The notes: a model not told the origin generated them from the letters alone. Numbered from the stretch's first letter, positions 56,457 to 64,000 are shown. The stretch is DNA of 64,000 nucleotides from Flavobacterium sp. Leaf82 (GCF_001422725.1 NZ_LMMA01000036.1:196274-260273), one strand, 5' to 3'. Numbers and translations are program-made.

Positions 56457-57626
56457 TTGAAAAAGCCTCTTTTATTTCTCGCGATTCTGGCAAGTAGTTT
56501 TACCATTCATGCTCAAAACAAAATTATTACGGTTACTAATTCCCTTTCTGTCGATCGGGAATATGAAACGGTTGAACTTACTAAAAAATCACTCCAATTA
56601 CCATCATCAGCTAAACTCGAAGATTATACGGTAAAAGATATAAGTTCTAATTCGTATTTAGAAACGCAAGCAGTAGACAATGATGGCGATGGTGTTATGG
56701 ATCTCTTATTATTTCAGCCGAAAATAAGCGCTTCCTCTACAAAAGAGTTTGAAGTTATACCATCAGACAATCCATCAGGAACAAAAAATATCAATTGCTA
56801 TTCGAGATTTGTTCCGGAACGAACGGATGATTATGCTTGGGAAAACAACAAAGTTGCCTTTAGAACCTATGGTCCTGTGGCACAAAAAATGGTCGAAGAT
56901 AAAATTGCAGGGGGAACTTTAACAAGCGGAATTGATGCCTGGCTAAAAAGAGTCGATTACCCAATAATCAATAAATGGTACGAAAAAGCCACTAACGGAA
57001 CCGGAACATATCATAAAGATACTGGCGAAGGCTTGGATAATTTTCATGTGGGAGATAGTCGCGGTGTTGGCGGAATTGCCGTTAAAGTCGATGATAAATA
57101 TTATTTTTCTAAGAATTTCACCTCCTGGAAAACCATTACAACCGGACCTATCAGAACGAGTTTTATCCTAACTTATGCCGATTGGGATGCAAAAGGCAAT
57201 AAAATAACGGAGTCTAAATTGATAAGTCTTGATTACGGAAGTTACCTTTCTCGTTTTGAGATCCATATTACGGGAACAAAAGCTATTGCAGCCGGATTAA
57301 CACTTCATGACAAAAAAGGAACAATTGGAACCAATATAAAAGAAGGCTGGTTAAGCCATTGGGAACCAATAGACGATTCTGAAATTGGAACCGGAATTGT
57401 GGCTCCAAAAAATACTTTAACGAGCTTTGACAATCATATTACGGAAGATAAAGACTTAAGTAATCTTTACGGAAACATCGAAGTAAAAAACAATAAAGCC
57501 ATTTATTATGTTGGTTTTGGATGGAAAAAAGGAAGTCCGTTTCAAACCAAACAAGATTGGGAAACATATTTAAGTTTGTTTGCTAAAAAGATTAATAATC
57601 CTTTGGTTGTGAAGGTTAAGAAATAG
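56457..57626 (+). CDS. DUF4861-family secreted protein (TTG start)
   Basis: Exported protein of 389 residues. The start is TTG at 56457-56459: it begins a textbook signal peptide (KKPLLFLAILASSFTIHAQ) and no ATG precedes it suitably. The family is DUF4861: KIITVTNSLSVDREYETVEL near the N-terminus, ETQAVDNDGDGVMDLLLFQP, AWENNKVAFRTYGP and NFHVGDSRGVGGIAVKVD. Members occur in uronic-acid polysaccharide loci (pectin, alginate, ulvan), where they are thought to act on oligo-uronides; the activity is not firmly known. Its position shortly before the uronate operon fits that. Confidence 0.85.
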   Translation: MKKPLLFLAILASSFTIHAQNKIITVTNSLSVDREYETVELTKKSLQLPSSAKLEDYTVKDISSNSYLETQAVDNDGDGVMDLLLFQPKISASSTKEFEVIPSDNPSGTKNINCYSRFVPERTDDYAWENNKVAFRTYGPVAQKMVEDKIAGGTLTSGIDAWLKRVDYPIINKWYEKATNGTGTYHKDTGEGLDNFHVGDSRGVGGIAVKVDDKYYFSKNFTSWKTITTGPIRTSFILTYADWDAKGNKITESKLISLDYGSYLSRFEIHITGTKAIAAGLTLHDKKGTIGTNIKEGWLSHWEPIDDSEIGTGIVAPKNTLTSFDNHITEDKDLSNLYGNIEVKNNKAIYYVGFGWKKGSPFQTKQDWETYLSLFAKKINNPLVVKVKK

Positions 57627-57733
57627 TGTTTTTTTTTTGCCCACGGATTTGACGGGTTTGAACGGATTGACGCGGATTTTTATTTTTGTTTACCGCAATC
57701 TTTGTTATCCTGACAAACTTTTCGCTAAAAAAC

Positions 57734-57766
57734 AAACCCGACAGGTTTTTAAAACCTGTCGGGTTT
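57734..57766 (+). terminator. Terminator-like palindrome (AAACCCGACAGGTTTTTAAA)
   Basis: The stem AAACCCGACAGGTTTT / AAAACCTGTCGGGTTT is the sister of the element at 36457-36489. It lies 108 bp after the DUF4861 stop and could end that transcript. Confidence 0.65.
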
Positions 57767-57791
57767 ATTCGTTTAGATTTGCACCCAATCT

Positions 57792-57891
57792 TGTCATCCT
57801 GACGGAGGAAGGATCACACTAGTAATTCGACAAAGATTGGCGACTAACTTTGCGGAGTTTCGCGTGTGATCCTTCCTCCGTCAGGATGACA
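57792..57891. repeat. Palindromic intergenic element, copy 7 (variant)
   Basis: TGTCATCCTGACGGAGGAAG / CTTCCTCCGTCAGGATGACA arms are perfect, with a loop containing AGTAATTCGACAAAGATTGG. It is enclosed by outer arms GGATTTGACGGGTTTGAACG (57646) and AACCCGCCAAACCCGTGGG (57935-57953). The gap 57627-57960 holds only these structures and the palindrome at 57734. Confidence 0.85.
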
Positions 57892-57960
57892 AAGATTGTA
57901 AACAAAAATAAAAAATCCGCGAAAACCAGTTTAAACCCGCCAAACCCGTGGGCCAAACTT

Positions 57961-58986
57961 CTACTCTTTCTTCACAGGAAAATAATTCTCTTTTAAAATA
58001 ATTTCTAGCGGTATATAATGTGTATTAACTACGGTTTCCTGCAATACCAGCTTTTTATACAAATGATTTATTCCCATATATCCTTGCTCTTCGGGTCTTT
58101 GGTTGATTAGAAAATCGATTACGCCTTTGTTTAAGTATTCTATATTTTCTTTTAGTAAATCGTAACCAATAATCCTTACGCCTTTTATATTGTTTTGTTC
58201 TAAAAATCTGGCAACAATATAAGCTCTTGAATTAGGTACAAAAACGCTGTTGATTCCGGAGAACATTTCTAAATTTAGTTGATCAATTCCCGAATCTTTT
58301 ATCGTGACTTCAGAAAATTTGAAGTTTTTTAGTTCTTCATGATCTTTAAAAAAAGAATAAAAGCCATCGATACGTTGTAAATAAACAGAGGTGCTTTCGA
58401 TCTCTCTGGTGATTTTAAAAATCAGGATCTGTCTTTCATTCTTAACGGCAAAACTGATTAATCTTCCGGCAAGATATCCGCTCTGAAAAGCGTCTTGTCC
58501 CACATAAGCGTGTTCATCATTATTTGAAATATTCGAATCGATCATAACAACCGGAATATTTTTCTTTTCATATTCTGCTAAAAAGCGAATGGATTCCTGA
58601 TAAAAAATAGGCGCAAACAATAGTCCGTTGCAATCAAATTCTAAGACTTTTTTTACAGCTTCTTTAAACGAAACCACATTAAAATCATAAAAGAAATAGT
58701 CCAGAACAATTCCGAATTTACTAAATTCTACAGCCGCTTTTTCGATTCCGGTAATTTGGCTTTTCCAGTACTCGAGATTTTCATATTGAGGTAAAAATAC
58801 TGCAAAATGGAACTTTTTATTCAACGCCAGATTACTCGCCAGAATGTTTCGTTTGTAGCCATATTGTTCAATAATAGCATTTACTTTATCTACATTTTCC
58901 TGAGCAACCTGCCCACGATTATGGATAATTCTATCAACAGTTCCAGGGGAAACATTGGCTAATTCGGCAATTTTTTTTATCGTTAT
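57961..58986 (-). CDS. LacI-family transcriptional regulator, non-standard start (ATA proposed)
   Basis: Sugar-responsive regulator. From 58986 the frame reads (I/M)TIKKIAELANVSPGTVDR, the classic LacI N-terminal HTH, then HNRGQVAQENVDKVNAI and a periplasmic-binding-protein-like sensor domain (VLDYFFYDFNVVSFK, GLLFAPIFYQES, PVVMIDSNIS, GYDLLKENIEYL). This gives 341 residues, the usual family length. The frame is open upstream to 59067, but the only in-frame codons near the expected start are ATA/ATC/ATT; the first TTG is at 58824, inside the protein and after the HTH. It is divergent from the uronate operon and probably represses it. Confidence 0.75.
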   Translation of the reverse strand: MTIKKIAELANVSPGTVDRIIHNRGQVAQENVDKVNAIIEQYGYKRNILASNLALNKKFHFAVFLPQYENLEYWKSQITGIEKAAVEFSKFGIVLDYFFYDFNVVSFKEAVKKVLEFDCNGLLFAPIFYQESIRFLAEYEKKNIPVVMIDSNISNNDEHAYVGQDAFQSGYLAGRLISFAVKNERQILIFKITREIESTSVYLQRIDGFYSFFKDHEELKNFKFSEVTIKDSGIDQLNLEMFSGINSVFVPNSRAYIVARFLEQNNIKGVRIIGYDLLKENIEYLNKGVIDFLINQRPEEQGYMGINHLYKKLVLQETVVNTHYIPLEIILKENYFPVKKE

Positions 58987-59058
58987 GATATTGATAAGTT
59001 TTAAGTTAAATGACGCTTTACATCGCTCTAAATTATTATTATTTTTATTAAATATAAG

Positions 59059-59088
59059 TTGTTTTACTTAACTTTTTATATACATTTG
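59059..59088 (+). promoter_or_regulatory. Bacteroidetes -33/-7 promoter of the uronate operon
   Basis: The TTG at 59059-59061 (-33) and TACATTTG at 59081-59088 (-7, an exact TAnnTTTG match) are separated by 19 bp, as in the Bacteroidetes housekeeping consensus. The transcript would start near 59095 with a leader of about 240 nt before the YhcH-like gene. Confidence 0.65.
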
Positions 59089-59096
59089 TAAAAGCC

Positions 59097-59127
59097 CGTG
59101 TGCGTACACGCAAATATACACATGTGT
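59097..59127. promoter_or_regulatory. Candidate LacI-type operators (two palindromes)
   Basis: CGTGTGCGTACACG (59097-59110, 12 of 14 bases symmetric) overlaps the predicted transcript start, and the perfect palindrome ACACATGTGT follows at 59118-59127. A repressor bound here would block transcription. The divergent LacI-type gene supplies a natural ligand-responsive protein. Confidence 0.5.
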
Positions 59128-59333
59128 TTGAAAAAACATAACATTAAATCAAAATATTTACAACGATTTAAGTTATTACAAGATTTAAAGGAATCTTAGA
59201 ATACAAAAACTGACATAAAAATAAATACTGACATATATAATATTAATTACTAAAAACCAGTAAGATACAATAAATCATATAAGTTAAAACTTTAGATATA
59301 AAATCAAATTAGAAAATATAAAAACCAAATAAA

Positions 59334-59783
59334 ATGATTGTAGATTCATTACAAAACGCTGCAAAATATTTCAGCCTTCATCCTAAATTCAAAGAAGCTT
59401 TTGAATATGTAAATCAAAACGATATCAGCCAACTTGAAGAAGGTGCTTTTGAAATTGCCGACGGATTAAAAGTAATTGTAATTGTTGGTGAAGGTGCCAC
59501 AAAAGAAGAAAGTATAAAAGGTTTTGAATGTCACGATCAAAACATCGATATTCAGATTTCGATAAAAGGTCCGGAAACTTTTGCCTGGAAACCAAGAGAA
59601 AAATGTGTGAGTCCAAATGGGGATTATAGCGACGAAAGAGATGTTCGCTTTTTTCACGATAAACCGGATATGTTTTTTGAATTGCAGGAAAAACAATTTG
59701 CGATTCTATTCCCCACAGATGTTCACGCTGCAATGATTGGCGAAGGAACGCTTAAAAAAATCGTTATTAAAGTTAGAGTTTAA
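59334..59783 (+). CDS. YhcH/YjgK/YiaL-family protein
   Basis: Cupin-like protein of 149 residues (DUF386/TabA family): SLHPKFKEAFEYV, then FECHDQNIDIQISIKG, ERDVRFFHDKPD and FAILFPTDVHAAMIGEG, which carry the metal-ligand residues (His, Glu and the late His). Members are linked to sugar-acid or sialic-acid catabolism, probably as isomerase or mutarotase-like enzymes. It is first in an operon with KDPG aldolase (12 bp downstream). Its ATG lies about 240 nt downstream of the predicted transcript start. Confidence 0.88.
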   Translation: MIVDSLQNAAKYFSLHPKFKEAFEYVNQNDISQLEEGAFEIADGLKVIVIVGEGATKEESIKGFECHDQNIDIQISIKGPETFAWKPREKCVSPNGDYSDERDVRFFHDKPDMFFELQEKQFAILFPTDVHAAMIGEGTLKKIVIKVRV

Positions 59784-59795
59784 ATTTAAAAACTG

Positions 59796-60461
59796 ATGAG
59801 CACAATTCAAAATACCATAAATGTTATTGCCGAGCAAGGTATTCTTCCGCTGTATTTTATTACTGACGAAACTATTAGCGTTGAGATTTTAAGAACACTT
59901 TACAAGGCTGGAATCAGAGCAGTTGAATATACGAACAGAGGTCCTGAAGCATTATCGAACTTCAAAAAAATGGTGGCTGTTCGAAATGCCGAATTACCTG
60001 AAATGTTATTGGGTATCGGAACGATTAAAAATCTGGAACACGCCAAAGCATTTAACGACGCCCAAGCCGATTTTTTTATTAGTCCGGGGTTTGTTCCTGA
60101 AGTGGCTGATTTCTTGAAAGACAAAGGAGTTTTGTACGCTCCGGGTTGTATGACACCAACAGAAATTATAGCGGCCGAAAATGCAGGAATAAAACTCGTG
60201 AAATTGTTTCCGGGAAATATATTGGGTACAGAATTTTTAAGCAGTATAAAAGATGTTTTCCCATCGTTGGTTTTCATGACCACAGGCGGAGTCGAAACTA
60301 CACATGCCAGTATTGAGAGTTGGTTTTCTGCCGGCGCTTCTGCGGTTGGATTAGGAAGCAAACTCATCAGTAAAAAGCGTATGGAAGAACAAGATTATCC
60401 TGTGATTGAAAGTGAAACGAGAAAAGCGCTGGAGATCATTCAGACGATACGAAAACAATAA
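59796..60461 (+). CDS. eda: KDPG/KHG aldolase
   Basis: 2-dehydro-3-deoxy-phosphogluconate aldolase, splitting KDPG into pyruvate and glyceraldehyde 3-phosphate. It has 221 residues. The active-site Glu lies in RAVEYTNRG, phosphate-binding residues in GIGTIKN and SPGFVPEVADF, and the Schiff-base Lys in AGIKLVKLFPGN. The last steps of hexuronate breakdown require it. It follows the YhcH-like gene by 12 bp and precedes the SDR and mannonate dehydratase genes. A KDG kinase is not present in the window. Confidence 0.95.
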   Translation: MSTIQNTINVIAEQGILPLYFITDETISVEILRTLYKAGIRAVEYTNRGPEALSNFKKMVAVRNAELPEMLLGIGTIKNLEHAKAFNDAQADFFISPGFVPEVADFLKDKGVLYAPGCMTPTEIIAAENAGIKLVKLFPGNILGTEFLSSIKDVFPSLVFMTTGGVETTHASIESWFSAGASAVGLGSKLISKKRMEEQDYPVIESETRKALEIIQTIRKQ

Positions 60462-60568
60462 ATTATTCTTGCCACAGATTAAAAAGATTAACACAGATTA
60501 TTTTAAAAAATCTTTTCTAATCTTTTTTAAACTATAGCAAAAACACACAACAAATTATAAAACATAAA

Positions 60569-61381
60569 ATGGATTCAATATTTAACCTAAAAGGAAAAAT
60601 TGCATTAATAACGGGTGGCGCCGGTGTATTGGGAAGCAACTTTGCAAACGTTCTTGCCAAACAAGGCGTTATTGTGGGAATCGTTTCTCAATCGATTGAA
60701 AAAGCCAATAAAACAGTTGAAACTATCGAAAGCAATGGCGGAAAAGCTTTTGCGGTTCAGGCGAATGTTTTAAATAAAGAAGAACTGGAAAAAGCCAGAG
60801 ATTTTATCGTAGAAAAATATGGTCGTCTGGATATTTTGATCAATGCTGCGGGTGGCAATATGCCCGGTGCAACTATTCAGCCAGATCAGGCGATTTATGA
60901 TATGAAAGTAGATGACTTGCAAAAAGTAGTCGATCTTAATATTATTGGTACCATGTTGCCAACTCAGGTGTTTTCGGAACTTTTTGCGAAACAAAAACAA
61001 GGAAACATCATTAATATCTCGTCGGCATCAGCGCAAAGGCCTTTAACGAGAGTTGTGGGGTATTCAGCTTCAAAAGCGGCAATTGATAATTTCACGCAAT
61101 GGATGTCGGTTGAACTGGCTTCAAAATACGGAGAAGGAATTCGTGTAAATGCAATTTCACCGGGATTTTTTATTGGCGAACAAAACCGCGCTTTATTATT
61201 GACTCCGGAAGGAAAACTGACTCCAAGAGGCGAAAAAATTATCGAACATACGCCAATGGGAAGATTTGGAACTCCGGGAGATATTGATGGTGCGCTTTTA
61301 TTTTTATGCAGTGATATGTCAAAATTTGTAACGGGAACGATCTTAAAAGTCGATGGGGGATTTGCGGCTACAAGTATTTAA
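60569..61381 (+). CDS. SDR-family oxidoreductase, probable D-mannonate oxidoreductase
   Basis: NAD(P)-dependent dehydrogenase of 270 residues with Rossmann motif TGGAGVLGSN, NAAGGNMPG, catalytic Ser in NISSASAQ and YSASKAAID (Tyr/Lys). Next to mannonate dehydratase and KDPG aldolase it most likely interconverts fructuronate and mannonate, replacing the usual UxuB; this is by context. The substrate could alternatively be another uronate intermediate. The 107 bp before it hold a degenerate inverted repeat, so the transcript may be processed or attenuated. Confidence 0.88.
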   Translation: MDSIFNLKGKIALITGGAGVLGSNFANVLAKQGVIVGIVSQSIEKANKTVETIESNGGKAFAVQANVLNKEELEKARDFIVEKYGRLDILINAAGGNMPGATIQPDQAIYDMKVDDLQKVVDLNIIGTMLPTQVFSELFAKQKQGNIINISSASAQRPLTRVVGYSASKAAIDNFTQWMSVELASKYGEGIRVNAISPGFFIGEQNRALLLTPEGKLTPRGEKIIEHTPMGRFGTPGDIDGALLFLCSDMSKFVTGTILKVDGGFAATSI

Positions 61382-61409
61382 AATTTTTATTTTACGATTA
61401 CATCTCTAT

Positions 61410-61477
61410 TGTCAGGCTGAGCGTAGTCGAAGCCTAAGTTCCAATTGGAGCGCCCTTCGACTCCGCTCAGGGTGACA
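61410..61477. repeat. Palindromic intergenic element, copy 8 (short variant)
   Basis: The left arm TGTCAGGCTGAGCGTAGTCG and right arm TCGACTCCGCTCAGGGTGACA share the TGTCA...TGACA ends and a GCGTAGTCGAAG core. The total is 68 bp with a short loop. It lies 28 bp after the SDR stop. Confidence 0.8.
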
Positions 61478-61544
61478 TACGATAATGAAAATTAGATCTC
61501 AGTATGATATAAAAATGCAAAATGCTTCTCATGAAAATAAGTGT

Positions 61545-61629
61545 CCTAGCCCCGATAGAAGTGGAAATCCTTTTATTTTTTTTCTTTAAAAAAATAAAAG
61601 ATTGAAACGTATAGCGGGATTAGCTCCTG
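61545..61629 (+). other. Structured intergenic element (CCTAGCCCCGATAG ... ATAGCGGGATTAGCTCC)
   Basis: TCCTAGCCCCGATAG (61545) can pair with TATAGCGGGATTAGCTCC near 61612-61628, enclosing an inner hairpin TTTTATTT / AAATAAAA. From memory, similar sequences recur between genes in Flavobacterium genomes; I could not verify this. It lies about 60 bp before the mannonate dehydratase start and may act as an RNA structure (attenuator) or be a repeat of unknown role. Confidence 0.5.
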
Positions 61630-61689
61630 AAAATTATAAAAATAATACTCTCAAAGTTTAAGGCTTTGGAGGCAAAAAACAAATTGAAA

Positions 61690-62874
61690 ATGGAACAAAC
61701 GTTAAGATGGTTCGGGCCAAACGATCCCGTTTCTCTGCAAGATATTAAACAAACCGGAGCTACCGGAATTGTAACGGCATTACACCATATCCCGAATGGA
61801 CAAGTTTGGGATATTGAAGAAATTATTAAACGAAAAGTCGAAATTGAACATGAAAACGGAGATCCTAAAAAAGGAGCTTCGGGATTGACATGGTCGGTTG
61901 TAGAGAGTATTCCGGTTCATGAAGACATTAAGAAGCAAACCGGAAATTATCTTCAGTACATTGAAAATTATAAGGAAAGTATTCGAAATCTGGCATTATG
62001 CGGGATCAAATGTATTTGCTATAATTTCATGCCGGTTTTAGATTGGTCGAGAACGGATCTGGCGTATGAAACTGCTGACGGATCGAAAGCTTTACGTTTT
62101 GATATTAATGCTTTTGCTGCTTTTGAATTGTATATTTTGAAAAGACCGGGAGCAGAAAATGAATATTCGGCAGCACAAATCGGGAAGGCAAAAAGCTATT
62201 TTGAAGCTATGACGGATGCTGATAAAGTAAAATTACAGCAAAATATTTTGGCGGGACTTCCGGGTGCTGAAGAAGCGTATTCTGTAGAGGATTTCCTGAT
62301 TACTTTAAGCGGTTACAACCATATTGACAGAGCGGCTTTGAAGAAAAATTTATTCTTCTTTTTACAGGAAATTATTCCGGTTGCCGAAAGTAAAGGTGTT
62401 TTGATGGCGATTCATCCTGACGATCCGCCCTACCCGATTCTAGGATTGCCAAGAGTAGTAAGTACCGAAGAGGATTTGGTTGAATTGATGGCTTGCGCCG
62501 AATCAAAATCGAACGGGTTTACAATGTGTACGGGTTCTTATGGCGTGCGCGCTGATAATGATTTACCTGGAATCGTAAGACGCCACGGCGATAAAATGAA
62601 TTTTATTCACTTAAGAAGCACGGAAAGAGATGCTGAAGGAAGCTTTTATGAAGCGAATCATCTTGAAGGCGATGTAGATATGTACGAAGTGGTAAAAGCG
62701 ATTATCGAAGTAGAAAAAAGAAATAACAGTCAATTGCCAATGCGTCCGGATCACGGGCATCAAATGCTGGACGATTTAAATAAAAAGACCAATCCGGGAT
62801 ATTCTGCGATTGGGCGTTTGAGAGGATTGGCGGAGTTGAGAGGACTTGAAATGGGGATTAAGAAGTCGCTATAA
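61690..62874 (+). CDS. uxuA: Mannonate dehydratase
   Basis: Dehydrates D-mannonate to 2-keto-3-deoxygluconate in hexuronate catabolism. The start MEQTLRWFGPNDPVSL at 61690 gives 394 residues, the length of E. coli UxuA; the frame reaches 61666 but those 8 residues are extra. Characteristic parts are GATGIVTALHHIPNGQVWD, NFMPVLDWSRTDL, MAIHPDDPPYPILGLPRV, NGFTMCTGSYG and RPDHGHQML, which hold the metal-binding His, Cys and Asp residues. It is last of the four-gene uronate cluster visible here. Confidence 0.96.
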   Translation: MEQTLRWFGPNDPVSLQDIKQTGATGIVTALHHIPNGQVWDIEEIIKRKVEIEHENGDPKKGASGLTWSVVESIPVHEDIKKQTGNYLQYIENYKESIRNLALCGIKCICYNFMPVLDWSRTDLAYETADGSKALRFDINAFAAFELYILKRPGAENEYSAAQIGKAKSYFEAMTDADKVKLQQNILAGLPGAEEAYSVEDFLITLSGYNHIDRAALKKNLFFFLQEIIPVAESKGVLMAIHPDDPPYPILGLPRVVSTEEDLVELMACAESKSNGFTMCTGSYGVRADNDLPGIVRRHGDKMNFIHLRSTERDAEGSFYEANHLEGDVDMYEVVKAIIEVEKRNNSQLPMRPDHGHQMLDDLNKKTNPGYSAIGRLRGLAELRGLEMGIKKSL

Positions 62875-62912
62875 TATAATCGCGCAAAGTCGCAGAGGCG
62901 CGAAGATTTTTT

Positions 62913-62970
62913 GCCACGAATTCACGAATGATTGCGCATAATTAATTAGAAAAATTCGTGAATTCGTGGC
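62913..62970. repeat. Perfect inverted repeat (GCCACGAATTCACGAAT)
   Basis: 17-bp arms separated by 24 bp, 38 bp after the mannonate dehydratase stop; probably an mRNA 3'-end hairpin. Similar 'CACGAATTC' words are widespread in Flavobacterium intergenic DNA (recollection, unverified). Confidence 0.8.
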
Positions 62971-63043
62971 TGTTTAATGAAGATCATCTTTGTCAAAGAT
63001 TTATCTAATTTAATAAGAATAATAAATAATATAAAGTCTAGTT

Positions 63044-63131
63044 TGTCATTTCGACGAAGGAGAAATCTCCGCAATGTATTTCCATTCTCTGCGGAGTTTC
63101 TTGTGAAGATTTCTCCTTCGTCGAAATGACA
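63044..63131. repeat. Palindromic intergenic element, copy 9
   Basis: TGTCATTTCGACGAAGGAGA and its complement pair perfectly over about 24 nt, with a loop containing CTCTGCGGAGTTTC. It lies in the gap 62875-63204 along with the inverted repeat at 62913-62970. Confidence 0.85.
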
Positions 63132-63204
63132 AGATTGCGATTAAAACTTTGCGCCTTAGTGCCTTTGTGGCATAAAAAAACTAACTAACCAAATAACCAC
63201 AACC

Positions 63205-64000
63205 ATGAATACCCAAACCCTCCTTATCTACTGCAGTGTTTTTGTCAATAGTATTGTTATGGCGCAGCAAACGCCTAAAATACTGAGTGATTCAAAAGCC
63301 AATTATCTGCCTGATTTTAGTTATGCTGGTTATCATTTTGGAGAAAAAAAACTGCCGGAAACTCAGGGAACGATCATCAATGCGACTGATTATGGCGTAA
63401 AAGCAAATGATGGTCTTGATGATTCGAAAGCTTTACTAAAAGCGGTAAAAGCTGCCAATGCGGTTGAAGGAAATGTGATTTTGCAATTGCCAGCGGGACG
63501 CATTATCCTGAGCGAAATTGTCTATATCGAAAGGAGTAATTTCGTTCTTCGAGGTGCGGGTTCTGGTGATAACGGAACCGAAATTTATTGCCCAAGACCA
63601 ATGATGTATCTTAAGGATTCTGAGTCTTTGGCCGAACTTCGAGAATATCTGACTACACTCGATAAAAGACAACGCGAACCAGAAAACAATGTCGATTTGC
63701 CTTTCTCGCAATATGCCTGGTCGGGCGGATTTATCTGGACGCAAGTTCCGGGTGAACGTGTAAAATCGTATCTGGATAAATATGAGCCTACGCCAAATCC
63801 GTTAGCGAAAGTGAGTTCTGGAAATATGGGTGAACATACCATTTCGGTTTCGGAAATAAAAGGATTGAAAGTTGGCGATATTGTCGAATTGCAATTATTT
63901 AATAAGGATGGCGAAAACGGCGAAATCATAAAAGATTTGTACAAAGGCGCGAATGTAAAACCGGGTTCTCATCACTGGAAATTTCCTAAACTTCCAATCG
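63205..64000 (+). CDS. Secreted parallel beta-helix polysaccharide enzyme, N-terminal part
   Basis: Exported carbohydrate-active protein, truncated by the right edge after 265 codons. The signal peptide is MNTQTLLIYCSVFVNSIVMAQ. The body starts with NATDYGVKANDGLDDSKALL, then GNVILQLPAGRIILSEIVYI and FVLRGAGSGDNGTEIYC, the pectate-lyase_3/GH28-like start of a right-handed beta-helix. It may be a polysaccharide lyase or hydrolase acting on a uronic-acid polymer, in line with the uronate genes upstream. The specific family cannot be decided without the rest. Confidence 0.78.
   Translation, partial: MNTQTLLIYCSVFVNSIVMAQQTPKILSDSKANYLPDFSYAGYHFGEKKLPETQGTIINATDYGVKANDGLDDSKALLKAVKAANAVEGNVILQLPAGRIILSEIVYIERSNFVLRGAGSGDNGTEIYCPRPMMYLKDSESLAELREYLTTLDKRQREPENNVDLPFSQYAWSGGFIWTQVPGERVKSYLDKYEPTPNPLAKVSSGNMGEHTISVSEIKGLKVGDIVELQLFNKDGENGEIIKDLYKGANVKPGSHHWKFPKLPI

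Noticed and set aside
57637..57822. 61-residue frame after the DUF4861 gene
   Set aside because: It lies across two palindromic elements; translation reflects the repeats.
63436..63944. Antisense frames of 102 and 119 residues
   Set aside because: They mirror the beta-helix gene on the plus strand, which has a signal peptide and family motifs.

Overview
The window is chromosomal DNA from a Bacteroidetes bacterium, most likely a Flavobacterium close to F. johnsoniae. The genus is inferred from protein style and was not checked by any search. Support comes from the AT-rich sequence, a SusC/SusD pair with a FecR anti-sigma factor and an ECF sigma factor, four proteins with type IX secretion (Por) C-terminal sorting tails, LytS/LytTR and HWE-type kinases, and a promoter matching the Bacteroidetes -33/-7 consensus. 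No rRNA, tRNA, insertion sequence, prophage or CRISPR array was seen.

Layout. 1-2.0 kb: start of an RND efflux operon (pump truncated at the left edge, plus its lipoprotein adaptor), divergent from a LytS-type kinase and LytTR regulator (2.2-4.0 kb). 4.7-6.6 kb: two secreted thioredoxin-fold proteins and a SMI1/KNR4 protein. 6.7-9.6 kb: a biliverdin-type bacteriophytochrome kinase overlapping a heme oxygenase, forming a self-contained red-light sensor. 9.9-19.8 kb: two alpha/beta hydrolases, two sigma-54 activators, an HWE kinase, then a YoaK-like membrane protein, Dps, DoxX and a YtcJ-like amidohydrolase. Upstream of both the hydrolase pair and the amidohydrolase operon I find the same arrangement: a degenerate -24/-12 element and a 12-bp palindrome at almost identical spacing. 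20-28 kb: a TPR-HWE kinase, a duplicated membrane protein, a large catalase and several small flavobacterial proteins.

28.4-54.2 kb is a polymer-degradation region: SusD, SusC, FecR and sigma factor; a secreted PI-PLC-like enzyme and a metallophosphoesterase; then four large T9SS cargo proteins (a metalloprotease, a GH18 chitinase, a GH64 beta-1,3-glucanase and a GH16 glucanase) next to a Reg_prop/Y_Y_Y/LuxR-type sensor. The enzyme set (beta-1,3-glucan, chitin, protein, phosphoinositide) would fit attack on fungal or oomycete cells, which is an inference. Three of the cargo proteins share CBM6 modules, and two share a whole crystallin-ricin-CBM6-sorting cassette.

55.1-64 kb: a HAD phosphatase, a Nudix hydrolase, a DUF4861 protein (TTG start), then a LacI-type regulator divergent from a uronate operon (YhcH-like protein, KDPG aldolase, SDR mannonate oxidoreductase, mannonate dehydratase) and a truncated beta-helix enzyme. 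The LacI gene has no ATG, GTG or TTG in frame before its DNA-binding domain; its likely start is ATA. An acidic open frame at 26.1-26.5 kb has the same peculiarity.

Most longer intergenic gaps in the second half are occupied by one family of palindromic elements of about 70-105 bp with TGTCA...TGACA ends, often nested inside a second, outer inverted repeat, and tandemly triplicated at 54.5-55.05 kb.
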